Source: Propionibacteriaceae bacterium
GTDB lineage: Bacteria > Actinomycetota > Actinomycetes > Propionibacteriales > Propionibacteriaceae
DNA length: 52,996 nucleotides
Reading direction: 5' to 3'
NCBI GenBank assembly: GCA_009782915.1
Contig: WRIC01000012.1
Location: 1 to 52,996 of the forward strand
Position 1 is the stretch's first letter; every line of letters starts with the position of its first letter. The position numbers were made by a program, and so were the translations under genes. Below, piece by piece: positions 1 through 8,714 of this stretch. The notes under the pieces were generated by a model, which made no database searches, was not told the origin of the DNA, and saw only the letters and a list, made by a program, of their open reading frames with translations.

Positions 1-519
1 ATGGTTGTTGTGGGTGTGATGCTGGCTGGGTGCACACTCGGTGGGCCAGGTGAGGAGATACCACCACCCCCAGTGGAATCCTCAGAGGAACCCTCGCAAT
101 GGACCAAGGAAGAACAAGCCGCCATTGATGCAGTAGATCGGTACCTGACCGTATGGTTGGAGATCAGTCAAGATTTAGCTGGGCAAGACTGGAACAGAAT
201 CTACAAGGTCGCCTCCATAGAGATCGCCACCGAAGACATCGAGCAATGGATGTACTGGGCAGAACAGGGATACACCATTGTCGGCACACCCACCTTCACG
301 GTAGTCGAGGTTGCTCCTGGTGACGAAGTTGACGATGGTCTCCAGTGGGTTGTGCAGGGGTGTTATGACGGAGTTGGAACATATTTCGCCAATCTTGAAG
401 GAGAGCCACTAGACCCAGATGATCCAGGGAGTCGAGGGCTCCTCGACTTTACTGTTGAACGGAATAGACTGGGTCAATACTCAGTGATAGCCGGGGAAGA
501 TACTGGTGAATCATGTTGA
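1..519 (+). CDS. Putative lipoprotein of unknown function, 5' end probably outside the window
   Basis: I do not recognise this family. The visible 172 residues begin with a hydrophobic stretch ending in a lipobox (LAGC), followed by a low-complexity Pro/Glu/Ser segment and then a compact soluble region of about 130 residues. This fits a lipoprotein anchored on the outer face of the membrane. The n-region has no positive charges and the first ATG is the first base of the window, so the real start most likely lies upstream. The soluble part resembles in outline the small NTF2-like or DUF-type actinobacterial lipoproteins, but no motif settles this. The stop overlaps the next ATG (ATG at 513, TGA at 517-519), so the two exported proteins are translationally coupled and probably work together. 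Confidence 0.6.
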   Translation: MVVVGVMLAGCTLGGPGEEIPPPPVESSEEPSQWTKEEQAAIDAVDRYLTVWLEISQDLAGQDWNRIYKVASIEIATEDIEQWMYWAEQGYTIVGTPTFTVVEVAPGDEVDDGLQWVVQGCYDGVGTYFANLEGEPLDPDDPGSRGLLDFTVERNRLGQYSVIAGEDTGESC

Positions 520-1472
520 GGCGTCTTCTTCTCCTGATAGTCATAACCCTGATCTCGACTTTCGTTTCCTTCTCCCCAGCTCCCATTCCACTCAGTCTTG
601 CTGATGGTTGCTCATCATCTGTGAAACGACAACCTGGCCAAATCAGTGGAACTGTCACTGCTCAGGTGTCGTGTAGTAGTTCTTCGTCGTCGAGGTCGAA
701 GGGTGGTTCTTCTGCGTCGGGGTGTTTTGATCGTCATGGTGTCGCGGTGGCGTGTACTCAAGGCGGCCAGGTGTGGGTATCGGGTGCGAATGCTTATTGT
801 TCCCCTCAAAGTACGAGGGCGAGGTCTATCACTGGGGACGGGGACTTTCTCATGTACATATGTAATTCACCGGGGCCTGTTGGCAGGGTTCCCTACTTTA
901 TGCCCGTGTCTTCAGGTGATACCGGAGGTAGCCCTGAAATGATGGCACGCACCACGGTAGCCGAGTTGGGGTTGAAACCACCCCAGGTGGGGGTGGGCGC
1001 CTACGTGTATCCCGGTGAAGAACAATGGGGGTTAAGCTGGTGGATCGGTGCACCACTGTGGCTATGGGTTGATGACACCGACACCCACCAATGGGGCTCC
1101 CACACCCTCAGTGTCAGCGAGGGCGGTTTAACCCTCAACGTAGTCGTCAAAGCAACACAAGTATCCTTCAATGTCGGTGATGGTACCCCACCAGTGGTGT
1201 GCTGGTCTCAGGGCACCCCACGGCCATGGAACCCGAATGAGTTGATGAGTAAACAGTCTCCTTCTCGTTGTGAACACCGGTATCAAACCCTCAATGAGCA
1301 GGGCAACCCTGACTCAAGATTCACTGTCTCTGCAACAGTTACCTGGACAGCAACCTGGAACACCACCACCGGTCAAGCAGGCAGCTTCACCCTAGACATG
1401 TCCTCCACCAACAACCCCACCATCCACATCGGAGAACTCAGAGTAGTACGAGTCCCCAACCCGCCACGATAG
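513..1472 (+). CDS. Secreted protein of unknown function with a serine-rich segment
   Basis: This is a 319-residue protein with a clear Sec signal peptide: Arg residues at 3-4, a long hydrophobic core to about residue 22, then a small-residue region ending near ADG. A cysteine- and serine-rich low-complexity segment follows at about 53-72 (a run of six Ser, then Arg-Ser-Lys-Gly-Gly). The remaining 240 residues look globular, rich in Trp, Thr and Val, consistent with a beta-rich extracellular domain. No catalytic motif is recognisable. It overlaps the preceding lipoprotein gene by 7 nt, so the two are a translationally coupled pair. Function unknown; cell-surface location is inferred from the signal peptide. 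Confidence 0.6.
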   Translation: MLRRLLLLIVITLISTFVSFSPAPIPLSLADGCSSSVKRQPGQISGTVTAQVSCSSSSSSRSKGGSSASGCFDRHGVAVACTQGGQVWVSGANAYCSPQSTRARSITGDGDFLMYICNSPGPVGRVPYFMPVSSGDTGGSPEMMARTTVAELGLKPPQVGVGAYVYPGEEQWGLSWWIGAPLWLWVDDTDTHQWGSHTLSVSEGGLTLNVVVKATQVSFNVGDGTPPVVCWSQGTPRPWNPNELMSKQSPSRCEHRYQTLNEQGNPDSRFTVSATVTWTATWNTTTGQAGSFTLDMSSTNNPTIHIGELRVVRVPNPPR

Positions 1473-1536
1473 AACCCCACCCACCGTGTCACCCAGGGGC
1501 GGCCCCCAGCCCTGTCCCACTGGTAGGCTCTGGTGA

Positions 1537-2802
1537 GTGGATCAGCAATACCCTCTTCACACAAGTTCAACCAGCAATGGTATCCGTGTGGCGATCAACC
1601 CTGACCCTTGGGTCAGTGGTGTAGCTCTCAATTTGTGGTACGAGGTGGGTTCAGCCCATGAAAAACCTGGGAAGACTGGTTTTGCTCACCTCTTTGAGCA
1701 CCTCATGTTTTGTGGATCCGCTCACGTCAGTTCAGGGGAACACCTGTCGACGATTCAAGCCATGGGTGGTCTGTGCAACGCCACAACGAGCTTCGAGCGT
1801 ACCAACTATTTCGAAACGATACCCAGGGAGGGACTCGAACTGGCACTCTGGTTGGAGGCTGATCGCTTGAGCTCCCTGCTTGACTCTGTGGATCAACTCA
1901 ACTTGGACACTCAACGCGAGGTCGTGAAAGAAGAAAAACGCCAACGTTACGACAATGTTCCCTATGGTGATGTTTTTTCCCACCTCATGGGGCTGGCGTT
2001 TCCCCCCAACCATGGATACGCCCACCTTCCTATCGGGTCGATGGATGACCTGGACTCAGCTAGTTTGGATGATGTTCACGAGTTCTTCCACACCCACTAC
2101 CACCCGAGTAATCTCATCATGTCCTTGTCTGGAGCGATCGAGGTCGAGGAAGGATTCGCTTTGGTTGAGAAATACTTCTCCCAGATTCCACCAGGAACCC
2201 GCCCACCACGAACCAAGATCACTGCCCTGCCCCCACTGACTGGTCTTCCTCAACTGGACTTGAGCGGATCAGTTCCCCAAGATGTGGTCTACTCTTGTTG
2301 GCTTGTTCCACCACTGACCGATGAGATCACCGACCCTCTTGACGTGGGGCTCACCATAGCAGCAGGGTCGCTAGCATCACGGTTTCACACCGCGCTGGTT
2401 CGCTCCCATCTCGCTCATAGCGTAGGGATCGCAAATCTGGGTCTGGCTGAAGGCAATTCAGTGGTCTATAGTACGGCGATCTGCGCACAGGGTGTTTCGC
2501 CTGAGCATCTGGAAGAAGAGTTGATCAAGCAGGTGGAAGATTTGTGCAACCAAGGCCCCACACCCCAGGAAGTCACCCGCGCTATGAGACTTGAGGACCG
2601 AGAATATCTATCAGATTTAGCATCTATAGAAACCCGAGCAGACCTCATCAGTGGAGCCTGGTCGTACTTCAACGATGTCGAAGAAATCAATCACCACCTG
2701 GACAGGGTTCACCAGCTCACTGCCACTGATGTTCACCAGGCAATCAGTACGTGTCTGAAAACCGACAACCGGGGCATAATCACCTATCGGAGGGCCTCAT
2801 GA
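1537..2802 (+). CDS. M16 family zinc metallopeptidase, catalytic subunit type
   Basis: This protein of about 421 residues has the inverted zinc motif of M16 peptidases, HLFEH at residues 51-55 (two His ligands and the catalytic Glu54). The downstream acidic cluster (REVVKEEKRQRYDN, about 125-138) supplies the third ligand region and is typical of the family. The length matches the single-unit M16B class (about 420-450) that works as a dimer with a second M16 protein. The start is a GTG with GGTAGG about 9 nt upstream; there is no signal peptide, so a cytoplasmic role is likely. The stop overlaps the ATGATG of the next gene, which encodes the motif-less partner. Substrate unknown; processing or degradation of small peptides is the family expectation. 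Confidence 0.9.
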   Translation: MDQQYPLHTSSTSNGIRVAINPDPWVSGVALNLWYEVGSAHEKPGKTGFAHLFEHLMFCGSAHVSSGEHLSTIQAMGGLCNATTSFERTNYFETIPREGLELALWLEADRLSSLLDSVDQLNLDTQREVVKEEKRQRYDNVPYGDVFSHLMGLAFPPNHGYAHLPIGSMDDLDSASLDDVHEFFHTHYHPSNLIMSLSGAIEVEEGFALVEKYFSQIPPGTRPPRTKITALPPLTGLPQLDLSGSVPQDVVYSCWLVPPLTDEITDPLDVGLTIAAGSLASRFHTALVRSHLAHSVGIANLGLAEGNSVVYSTAICAQGVSPEHLEEELIKQVEDLCNQGPTPQEVTRAMRLEDREYLSDLASIETRADLISGAWSYFNDVEEINHHLDRVHQLTATDVHQAISTCLKTDNRGIITYRRAS

Positions 2803-4097
2803 TGCCTCGACCTCACTTGGACCCATTTGGGCAGTGGAGTTTCCCTCTCCCGCACGTACACGATCTGGACAATGGGATGACCGTCTGGGCTTACCACCTG
2901 CCTGGACAACACATTGTTTCCTGTGTCCTCGTGCTTGATCTTCCCCTCAACTGTGAACCAGTGGATAGAGATGGTATAGCCACTGTGGTCACTCGCCTTC
3001 TTGATGGCGGAACACAGACCCATCCATCGGTGTCTTATGCCGAAGCGCTAGCGGAGCATGGGATTCATTTCGAACCAGCGGTTGGCCAATCCACGACCCA
3101 ACTGATGATTGATCTGCCTGCTGATAGTCTCCTGCCGGGTCTTAGTCTTCTCGCTGAAGCGGTGAAGGAACCTGTCTTTGAGTCCAATGATTTCTTGAGC
3201 ATCCAAGCCCAGGTATTCGCAGAAATCCAGCGCCAAAATTCTCGTGGCTCCACACTGGCATCCATCGCTTTGCGCTGGGCATTGCTGGATCATAATGTCC
3301 GTATCTCACGACCCACAGCCGGGAATCTTGAGTCGATTCCTTTGATCACCCGAGAGGATGTGTGCGACTTCCACAAACAGCACTACAGCCCTGCTGGAGC
3401 GACTCTCATTATTTGCGGTGACATCGATCCCCAAGAAGCCAGCCGCATGGCCTCCCAAGCTTTTGAGCAATGGAACACAGCTGTGATCCCCACCAGCGTG
3501 GAACCTATTCGTCGAGGTGGGTTTCCTTCCCATGTCATCACCCGTGAAGATTCCGTACAAGCTGACATCCGAATGGGGTGGTTTGGAATTGATCAAAATG
3601 ATCCCCGGTGGGCATCCCTTCAGGTAGCGACAACCATCATGGGTGGGAGTTTTGGTTCCCGTCTCAATACTGTTCTACGAGAAGACAGAGGGTTCACCTA
3701 TGGGGTGTCGATGAGCGCCCATCCTTTCCGCCAGGGAGGATATATTGATGTCGTTACCTCCACACAAACAGCCACCGTTAAGGATCTTCTTGATGAAACC
3801 CGGGAAATCCTGGCGGCTTCGCAGCCTTTTACTGCTACGGAAGTGGAGACTGCTATCCGCTATCTGACTCTCAGTGCCCCCCTAGCTTTTGGCACCGCTG
3901 AAGCAGTTGCCGATCAAGCATCTTCCCTTGCAGCTGGGCAGCTACCTCTCGACCACATCACCACGATCCTGTCAGACTTGGCCTGCGTCACTGTTGACTC
4001 TGCCATGGATGCCTACCGAGAACTCATTAATTGCGCGCCATTCAGCACTATTGTCGTGGGTGGCGCTGAGATTTCGGACGATGTTCTTGCCAGTTAG
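2802..4097 (+). CDS. M16 family protein, non-catalytic partner subunit
   Basis: About 430 residues with the M16 fold but no HxxEH: the equivalent N-terminal region reads GIATVVTRLLDGG. The C-terminal half keeps the substrate-binding RGFTYGVSM segment (conserved Arg/Tyr), as in the non-catalytic subunits of heterodimeric M16B peptidases. The upstream stop TGA (2800-2802) is embedded in ATGATG, and GGAGGG at 2789-2794 serves as ribosome binding site. Spacing slightly favours the second ATG (2802) over the first (2799). Coupling by overlap implies one-to-one production with the catalytic subunit. The stop is 19 nt from the end of the convergent ZIP transporter gene. Confidence 0.88.
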   Translation: MPRPHLDPFGQWSFPLPHVHDLDNGMTVWAYHLPGQHIVSCVLVLDLPLNCEPVDRDGIATVVTRLLDGGTQTHPSVSYAEALAEHGIHFEPAVGQSTTQLMIDLPADSLLPGLSLLAEAVKEPVFESNDFLSIQAQVFAEIQRQNSRGSTLASIALRWALLDHNVRISRPTAGNLESIPLITREDVCDFHKQHYSPAGATLIICGDIDPQEASRMASQAFEQWNTAVIPTSVEPIRRGGFPSHVITREDSVQADIRMGWFGIDQNDPRWASLQVATTIMGGSFGSRLNTVLREDRGFTYGVSMSAHPFRQGGYIDVVTSTQTATVKDLLDETREILAASQPFTATEVETAIRYLTLSAPLAFGTAEAVADQASSLAAGQLPLDHITTILSDLACVTVDSAMDAYRELINCAPFSTIVVGGAEISDDVLAS

Positions 4098-4116
4098 ACA
4101 TCAGTTGTCGCCACCT

Positions 4117-4908
4117 CTATCCCAGGGCGACATCCAGAATCATCATGGTGGCGAACCCACCCAGCACACCAAGGGTGGCGAGCAACTTATTATCCTTAAA
4201 TGACTCTGGGATCAGTTCTGAACAGACCACAGCGATCATGGCTCCCGCAGAGAAGGAGAGAGCCAGGGGCAGGGCGCTACGCATGGTCAGGGCAAACAGT
4301 ACGCCCAAGACACCAGCGATAGGTTCGACGATTCCCGAGGCTTGTCCCACCATGAAGGCCTTGAGACGTGAAGCACCATCCCTGCGCAGGGGCATAGCAA
4401 CGCAGACACCTTCGGGAAAGTTCTGGATTCCAATACCCACAGCAAGCATCACCGCACCCAAGATGGTTGCGCCCTCAATTCCTAGCGCAACAGATCCAAA
4501 GGCCACCCCAATCGCCAGACCTTCAGGAATATTGTGCATTGTTACTGCGCCAGTGAGCAGAACTGAGCGTTTCAAGGCGGTCCCTTGCCTTGTTGCTGCG
4601 GTGGCCTTGGTGAGAACAATATCTGATCCCATCACAAAGAACCCACCCAGCAGGAACCCTATTGCTGTGGTGAGCCAGGCATGTCTGCCCAGCATGGTTG
4701 CCAGTTCGATAGCAGGGGCAAGGAGTGACCAGAAGGAGGCTGCGATCATCACACCAGCGGCAAAACCCATCATCAGATCGAGGGCTTTTTGGTTCATGGA
4801 CTTGAAAAAGAAGACAAGCCCCGCACCCAATGCAGTGATGAAATAGGTGAAGAGGGTAGCCACAAGCCCTTGCAGTACGGGGCTCAGCCCTAAAAACCAC
4901 ACGACCAT
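4117..4908 (-). CDS. ZIP family divalent metal transporter
   Basis: An integral membrane protein of 263 residues with about eight hydrophobic helices. It carries the two ZIP signature segments, HNIPEGLAIGVAFG and QNFPEGVCVAMPLRRDG, whose His/Asn/Glu/Pro-Glu residues form the binuclear metal site in the fourth and fifth helices. It most resembles the GufA/ZupT-like bacterial group, which moves zinc and sometimes iron or manganese into the cytoplasm. An ATG at 4908 preceded by AGGAAGAAG is preferred over an in-frame GTG six codons earlier. It is monocistronic, with about 250 nt of gene-free sequence upstream; I saw no convincing Zur-type operator there. Confidence 0.9.
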   Translation of the reverse strand: MVVWFLGLSPVLQGLVATLFTYFITALGAGLVFFFKSMNQKALDLMMGFAAGVMIAASFWSLLAPAIELATMLGRHAWLTTAIGFLLGGFFVMGSDIVLTKATAATRQGTALKRSVLLTGAVTMHNIPEGLAIGVAFGSVALGIEGATILGAVMLAVGIGIQNFPEGVCVAMPLRRDGASRLKAFMVGQASGIVEPIAGVLGVLFALTMRSALPLALSFSAGAMIAVVCSELIPESFKDNKLLATLGVLGGFATMMILDVALG

Positions 4909-5154
4909 GTTTCTTCTTCCTGACACTGATGAGCGATGGCCTCATTATCCGAGGTTAGTTTACTGGGCGTTGACCATCTTGGACACCAGCAAACAGTCGT
5001 CACTATTCCCTGATCTTTCTCATGTTCTTTTGACCTTGGCGGGAGTAAACTCACAAGCATAGGCAGCTACACCACGAGGGTGTGGATGTTCGACAGTATG
5101 GGGGAAACATGACTGTCCCCAAGCAACAAATTCTCTTCGACGCTCCTCAGGTTC
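4909..5154. other. Intergenic stretch between the TIR gene and the ZIP gene, no gene seen
   Basis: About 246 nt lying downstream of the TIR gene stop and upstream of the ZIP transporter start (both minus strand). It should contain the ZIP promoter. A weak minus-strand GATAAT-like -10 (TCGGATAATGAG read on the minus strand, near 4943-4954) is the only candidate I noticed. No long inverted repeat, tRNA or conserved coding frame is apparent. Confidence 0.4.
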
Positions 5155-5754
5155 TCAACCGCCCGGATATTCCCTGGGCAGTACCGGATATCCCCTGGGC
5201 AGTTTGAGAGCTTGTTTGAGAGCTTGAATGGTGTTGTGCCGATCGCCGAATTTTTCGTGCCATGACAAGATGTCATCCACAACGTCGCCGATGAGTCTCC
5301 TCCACGTGGGAGACTCGTACCCACAAGAGTACGCGTCGCGAAGGTCTCTCCACTGTAACCCTTCAATGAAAACGATTTCTTCTTGATCGGAGTCTGGTTT
5401 GAGGTATCGGTGACCGGCGAGGACCACGGGAAGAATGGCTGAGTTGAGTTCATCTCCAGGGGTATTATCACGAAAGAGATTCAACTCTTCCATGCAGATG
5501 TCCGACTGAAAATATCGAACCGTCACCACAGGAATGAACAGAAGTGTGTCCCGTACTGCTTCACGCAAGCGTTGACGCCATTCCTGGCCACCCACCATCG
5601 TGGACACGTCCCGAAAAACTTCCACCTCAACAGGTGCTTCAGCTCTCAGACGCCCAAGCAGTTCATTGAAGAAACGATCAATAACTCCTGGGAAAGCCTC
5701 ATCATTGTCTTCACGATGATAGCTCAAGAAACACCTTATCGGCTGATCATTCAT
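5155..5754 (-). CDS. TIR-domain protein
   Basis: This 199-residue protein is almost entirely a TIR domain. It opens with the strand and loop CFLSYHREDND (residues 8-18), then EVFRDVSTMVGGQEWRQRL (box-2 region, about 45-63), then LLFIPVVTVRYFQSDICMEEL (about 71-91), in which S84, C87 and E90 fit the SxxCxxEL helix that carries the catalytic glutamate of NAD-cleaving TIRs. Bacterial TIR proteins typically hydrolyse NAD+ or make cyclic ADP-ribose signals, mostly in phage defence; activity here is inference. ATG at 5754 with AGGAGA upstream is preferred over an in-frame TTG. It starts 27 nt after the UPF0182 gene stop, so it is probably the last gene of that transcript. The last 23 residues derive from two short in-frame tandem duplications. 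No separate effector or sensor domain is attached. Confidence 0.85.
   Translation of the reverse strand: MNDQPIRCFLSYHREDNDEAFPGVIDRFFNELLGRLRAEAPVEVEVFRDVSTMVGGQEWRQRLREAVRDTLLFIPVVTVRYFQSDICMEELNLFRDNTPGDELNSAILPVVLAGHRYLKPDSDQEEIVFIEGLQWRDLRDAYSCGYESPTWRRLIGDVVDDILSWHEKFGDRHNTIQALKQALKLPRGYPVLPREYPGG
5163..5225. repeat. Two adjacent short tandem duplications in the TIR gene 3' end
   Basis: Two 21-bp units (5163-5183 and 5184-5204, starting CCGGATAT, differing at two bases) are followed by two overlapping-edge 12-bp units GTTTGAGAGCTT (5202-5213 and 5214-5225, identical). Both lengths are multiples of three, so they encode LPREYPG/LPRGYPV and ALKQ/ALKL-type repeats without shifting the frame. 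The near identity suggests recent slippage or duplication. Confidence 0.85.
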
Positions 5755-5781
5755 AACTCTCCTGACCAAAGGATGACGACC

Positions 5782-8655
5782 CTATCCTCCCATAGCTTGG
5801 ATGGCTTTTTCGAGGGCAGCCCGGGCAGCGTCGTTGGCAGCTTGATAACCGGCTAGGTCACCGCGTTTGAGGGCTTCGTCGGCGGCCTGGAACTGGGCTC
5901 CCGCCTCAGCGAGGGCAGCTTGGACGATCTGGTCTTGAGTCATCATCGTGTCATCGATTTCTTCGCCGGACGTCGTGGTGTCAGTCTCCCCTGTTGCAGC
6001 ACCTGCGTCACCGGAAAACACCATATCCAGGGCACCTTGGAGGGTGGGGGCAATCCCCACCTGGGTGCCAAAACGGACAACAACGAAACGCAGAATCGGG
6101 AACGCGGCATCGGTGTTCACCTGGCGAGTGTAAATAGGTTCGACATAGAGCAAACCACCGCCCAGTGGAATCGTCAGCAGGTTCCCTTTCAAGGCATGGG
6201 CCGCCGAGCTTTCTGAGGAGTACGGTAACAGGGTTGCTGACACTCTCTCATCAGCCATCATGGAGTTGTACGCCTGCCCGGGACCATCAATCTGTTGAGT
6301 ATCCGACATTCTCAAGATACGGATCTGCCCGTACTGTGGTGAGGTGGCCTCGGCAACAACAGACATATACGCTGCGAGATTCTCCCTCTTGTTGGGGGTG
6401 TAGACCGTGGTCTGGGAAAAGAGCGGACCCTCGTCACCTGGCATGACTTCGCCACCTACCTTGGCCTCTGGCCACTTGATGGACAGGAAGTAGGTGGGTT
6501 CCTTTGCTCCTGCTCTTTCTTTCACCGGATATCCGGGGATCCTCCACAGATCCGAATTGTTGTACCACGCCTGAGGGGTGGTCATGTGGTAGCGCGCCAA
6601 GATCTGGCGTTGAATCTTGAACAGGTCCTCGGGATAACGCAGGTGAGCAAGCAGATCATCAGAGATAGCTGACTTGGGTTGAACAGAATCGGGATAAACC
6701 CCCATCCATGTTTGAAGGATCGGATCAGTCTCATCCCAAGCGTAAAGATCGACCGTACCATCGTAGGCATCCACGACTGCTTTCACCGAGTTGCGAATGT
6801 AGTTGATCTCCGAGCGTAGCGCATAGGGGTCTGTATTAGCATTGCTGAAGATATCAGAGGTGGCTTCATTGACATCGATGCGCTGGGAGTTCGGATAGTT
6901 CAGTGTCGTGGTGTACGCATCCACGATCCACACGATGCGTCCGCCCACAATAGCGGGATAGATATCAGAGTCGGTGGTCAGCCATGGGGCCACCAAGTGG
7001 ACACGACCTTGAGGGGTACGGTCATAGAGGATTTTTGACTCAGAGTTGACCCGGTCAGACAACAGAAGGTTGATGGAAGCGAACCTCATGGCATACAGGG
7101 CTCGGTTGAAGAACCCCCCAATAGGAACACCGCCAAGACCCGAATAGGTGTTGTATTGTTCACCAATCTGCTCACCGCCACCAGGGGTGTCGAATTCGAT
7201 CGGGTCTTGGCCATCTTCCCGACCCACAATGGCATAGGTCCTGGTCATTTCCCCGTGATAGATGCGTGGTTCCTCGGCAACCAGAGGCCCCACCGAGGGA
7301 ATGTCGCGGGCCAACCAGTCTGGTTCACCATCGGCTTGGCGCTTGTTGCCGTAGGCTGCCACCAACCCATATCCGTGGGTGTAGACGGTGTGAAGGTTGT
7401 TCCAGTTTTGTACGCTCGGGTCTAAACCATAGTGGTACATCTCGCGAGCAGCCAGGACGACATCGGTTTGTTTGCCATCAATGACGTAACGGTCCACATC
7501 CAGCACTCCAGCAAAGTTGTAATATCCGCGTACCTGCTGAAGTTGCTCAAAGGTGTCCTGAACCATTTCGGGATCAATCAACCGAATTCCCGGCAGAGCT
7601 TCAGCATCAGATTTGAGCTGGCCTGCTGTGGTGGTGGTAACAGCGGAGTAGTCGGACACCAACACGTCATCAACACCATAGGCTTGGCGGGTGGCAGCAA
7701 TATTCATCTCCATATAGGGACGTTCTTTGTCTGGTTCAGTGGGGTTGACTGTGAAAGACTGAACAAACCCAGGATAGACCGCGCCAATGAGCAACGACGA
7801 TACAACCACCAGAGCAACTGACACCAGCGGGAGTCGCCAACTCTTGGCAGCTGAGGTAGCAAAAAAGAGCAGGGCTGTTAATCCAGCGATGACGCACAGA
7901 ATCAAGTTGGCGGTCATGGATGCGTGGTGTGCGGTATAGGTCAAACCATCGAGGAGTTGACCAGAACTCACCAGCAGTCCATAGCGATCGAGGAATTTGG
8001 TGGCGCCGTACCCGAGGGTGATCAACCCCAGCAGTATCCCGATGTGGATATGGGCTGCTCGGGTGGTGACCCGACGCCCACCAACTGGAGCGAGGAAGGT
8101 TCCACCCAGGAAGCGGATCGCGACTGTTGCTATCGCAGAGAGGATCACTACTGCCAGGTAGAAACCCACCAGCGCGCGATACCAGGGGTACTCAAAAACA
8201 TAGAACGACACATCCATGCCAAAGTGAGCATCTGCCACATTGAAAGGCACCCGATGTGACCAGGCGAGATAGGTTCCCACGTTTCCGAGCCATCCCAGTC
8301 CGGCAATGATGCCGATGATCAGGGAGGGCCCAAGAATCACTGCTGCGCGTCGAAAACCCTTCAACTGTGAGAATGTGCTCTGGATGGCTGTCTTCTCGGT
8401 TGACACCGACTTTCCCCTCCAGGCCACCCAGATATTGACCGCCAGTGAGATTCCCATGATGAAACCAGCGACAAGGAAGAGAAGGACCTGGGTGATGAGT
8501 TGAATGGAGAAAACCTGATGGTATCCCACCGAACCAAACCAGAGATGATCAGTCCATACTTGAGCGAATACGGTGAAGGTATAGAGGATCAAAGCAAGAA
8601 TGACGAGAGTGGGCAACACAGCCCGAACCCGTGAGGAGTTGACGTTGGTTTCCAC
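5782..8655 (-). CDS. UPF0182 family large membrane protein
   Basis: A 957-residue protein whose N-terminal third holds about seven hydrophobic helices (first at about residues 15-35, then near 52, 104, 155, 205, 250 and 280). A long extracytoplasmic region follows, and an acidic Ala/Glu/Gln-rich tail (QIVQAALAEAGAQFQAADEA) looks helical. Length and layout match the UPF0182 family, conserved across Actinobacteria (two paralogues in Mycobacterium tuberculosis, from memory); no biochemical role is established that I can name. The start is GTG with CAGGAGAT about 6 nt upstream. It follows the PDZ/Lon-like gene on the same strand (60 nt gap), an arrangement that I recall is conserved in actinobacteria, and precedes the TIR gene. 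Confidence 0.9.
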   Translation of the reverse strand: METNVNSSRVRAVLPTLVILALILYTFTVFAQVWTDHLWFGSVGYHQVFSIQLITQVLLFLVAGFIMGISLAVNIWVAWRGKSVSTEKTAIQSTFSQLKGFRRAAVILGPSLIIGIIAGLGWLGNVGTYLAWSHRVPFNVADAHFGMDVSFYVFEYPWYRALVGFYLAVVILSAIATVAIRFLGGTFLAPVGGRRVTTRAAHIHIGILLGLITLGYGATKFLDRYGLLVSSGQLLDGLTYTAHHASMTANLILCVIAGLTALLFFATSAAKSWRLPLVSVALVVVSSLLIGAVYPGFVQSFTVNPTEPDKERPYMEMNIAATRQAYGVDDVLVSDYSAVTTTTAGQLKSDAEALPGIRLIDPEMVQDTFEQLQQVRGYYNFAGVLDVDRYVIDGKQTDVVLAAREMYHYGLDPSVQNWNNLHTVYTHGYGLVAAYGNKRQADGEPDWLARDIPSVGPLVAEEPRIYHGEMTRTYAIVGREDGQDPIEFDTPGGGEQIGEQYNTYSGLGGVPIGGFFNRALYAMRFASINLLLSDRVNSESKILYDRTPQGRVHLVAPWLTTDSDIYPAIVGGRIVWIVDAYTTTLNYPNSQRIDVNEATSDIFSNANTDPYALRSEINYIRNSVKAVVDAYDGTVDLYAWDETDPILQTWMGVYPDSVQPKSAISDDLLAHLRYPEDLFKIQRQILARYHMTTPQAWYNNSDLWRIPGYPVKERAGAKEPTYFLSIKWPEAKVGGEVMPGDEGPLFSQTTVYTPNKRENLAAYMSVVAEATSPQYGQIRILRMSDTQQIDGPGQAYNSMMADERVSATLLPYSSESSAAHALKGNLLTIPLGGGLLYVEPIYTRQVNTDAAFPILRFVVVRFGTQVGIAPTLQGALDMVFSGDAGAATGETDTTTSGEEIDDTMMTQDQIVQAALAEAGAQFQAADEALKRGDLAGYQAANDAARAALEKAIQAMGG

Positions 8656-8714
8656 TGGTATCTCCTGGAGTCACGAAGGGGGATTCATTCTATCGCACCA
8701 GGGCAGCGAACCGA

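Noticed and set aside
4145-4846. Long plus-strand open frame (233 residues) opposite the ZIP transporter
   Set aside because: It is the antisense shadow of a clear membrane transporter; composition is Pro/Ala/Ser/Arg-rich and no ribosome binding site or family pattern is present.
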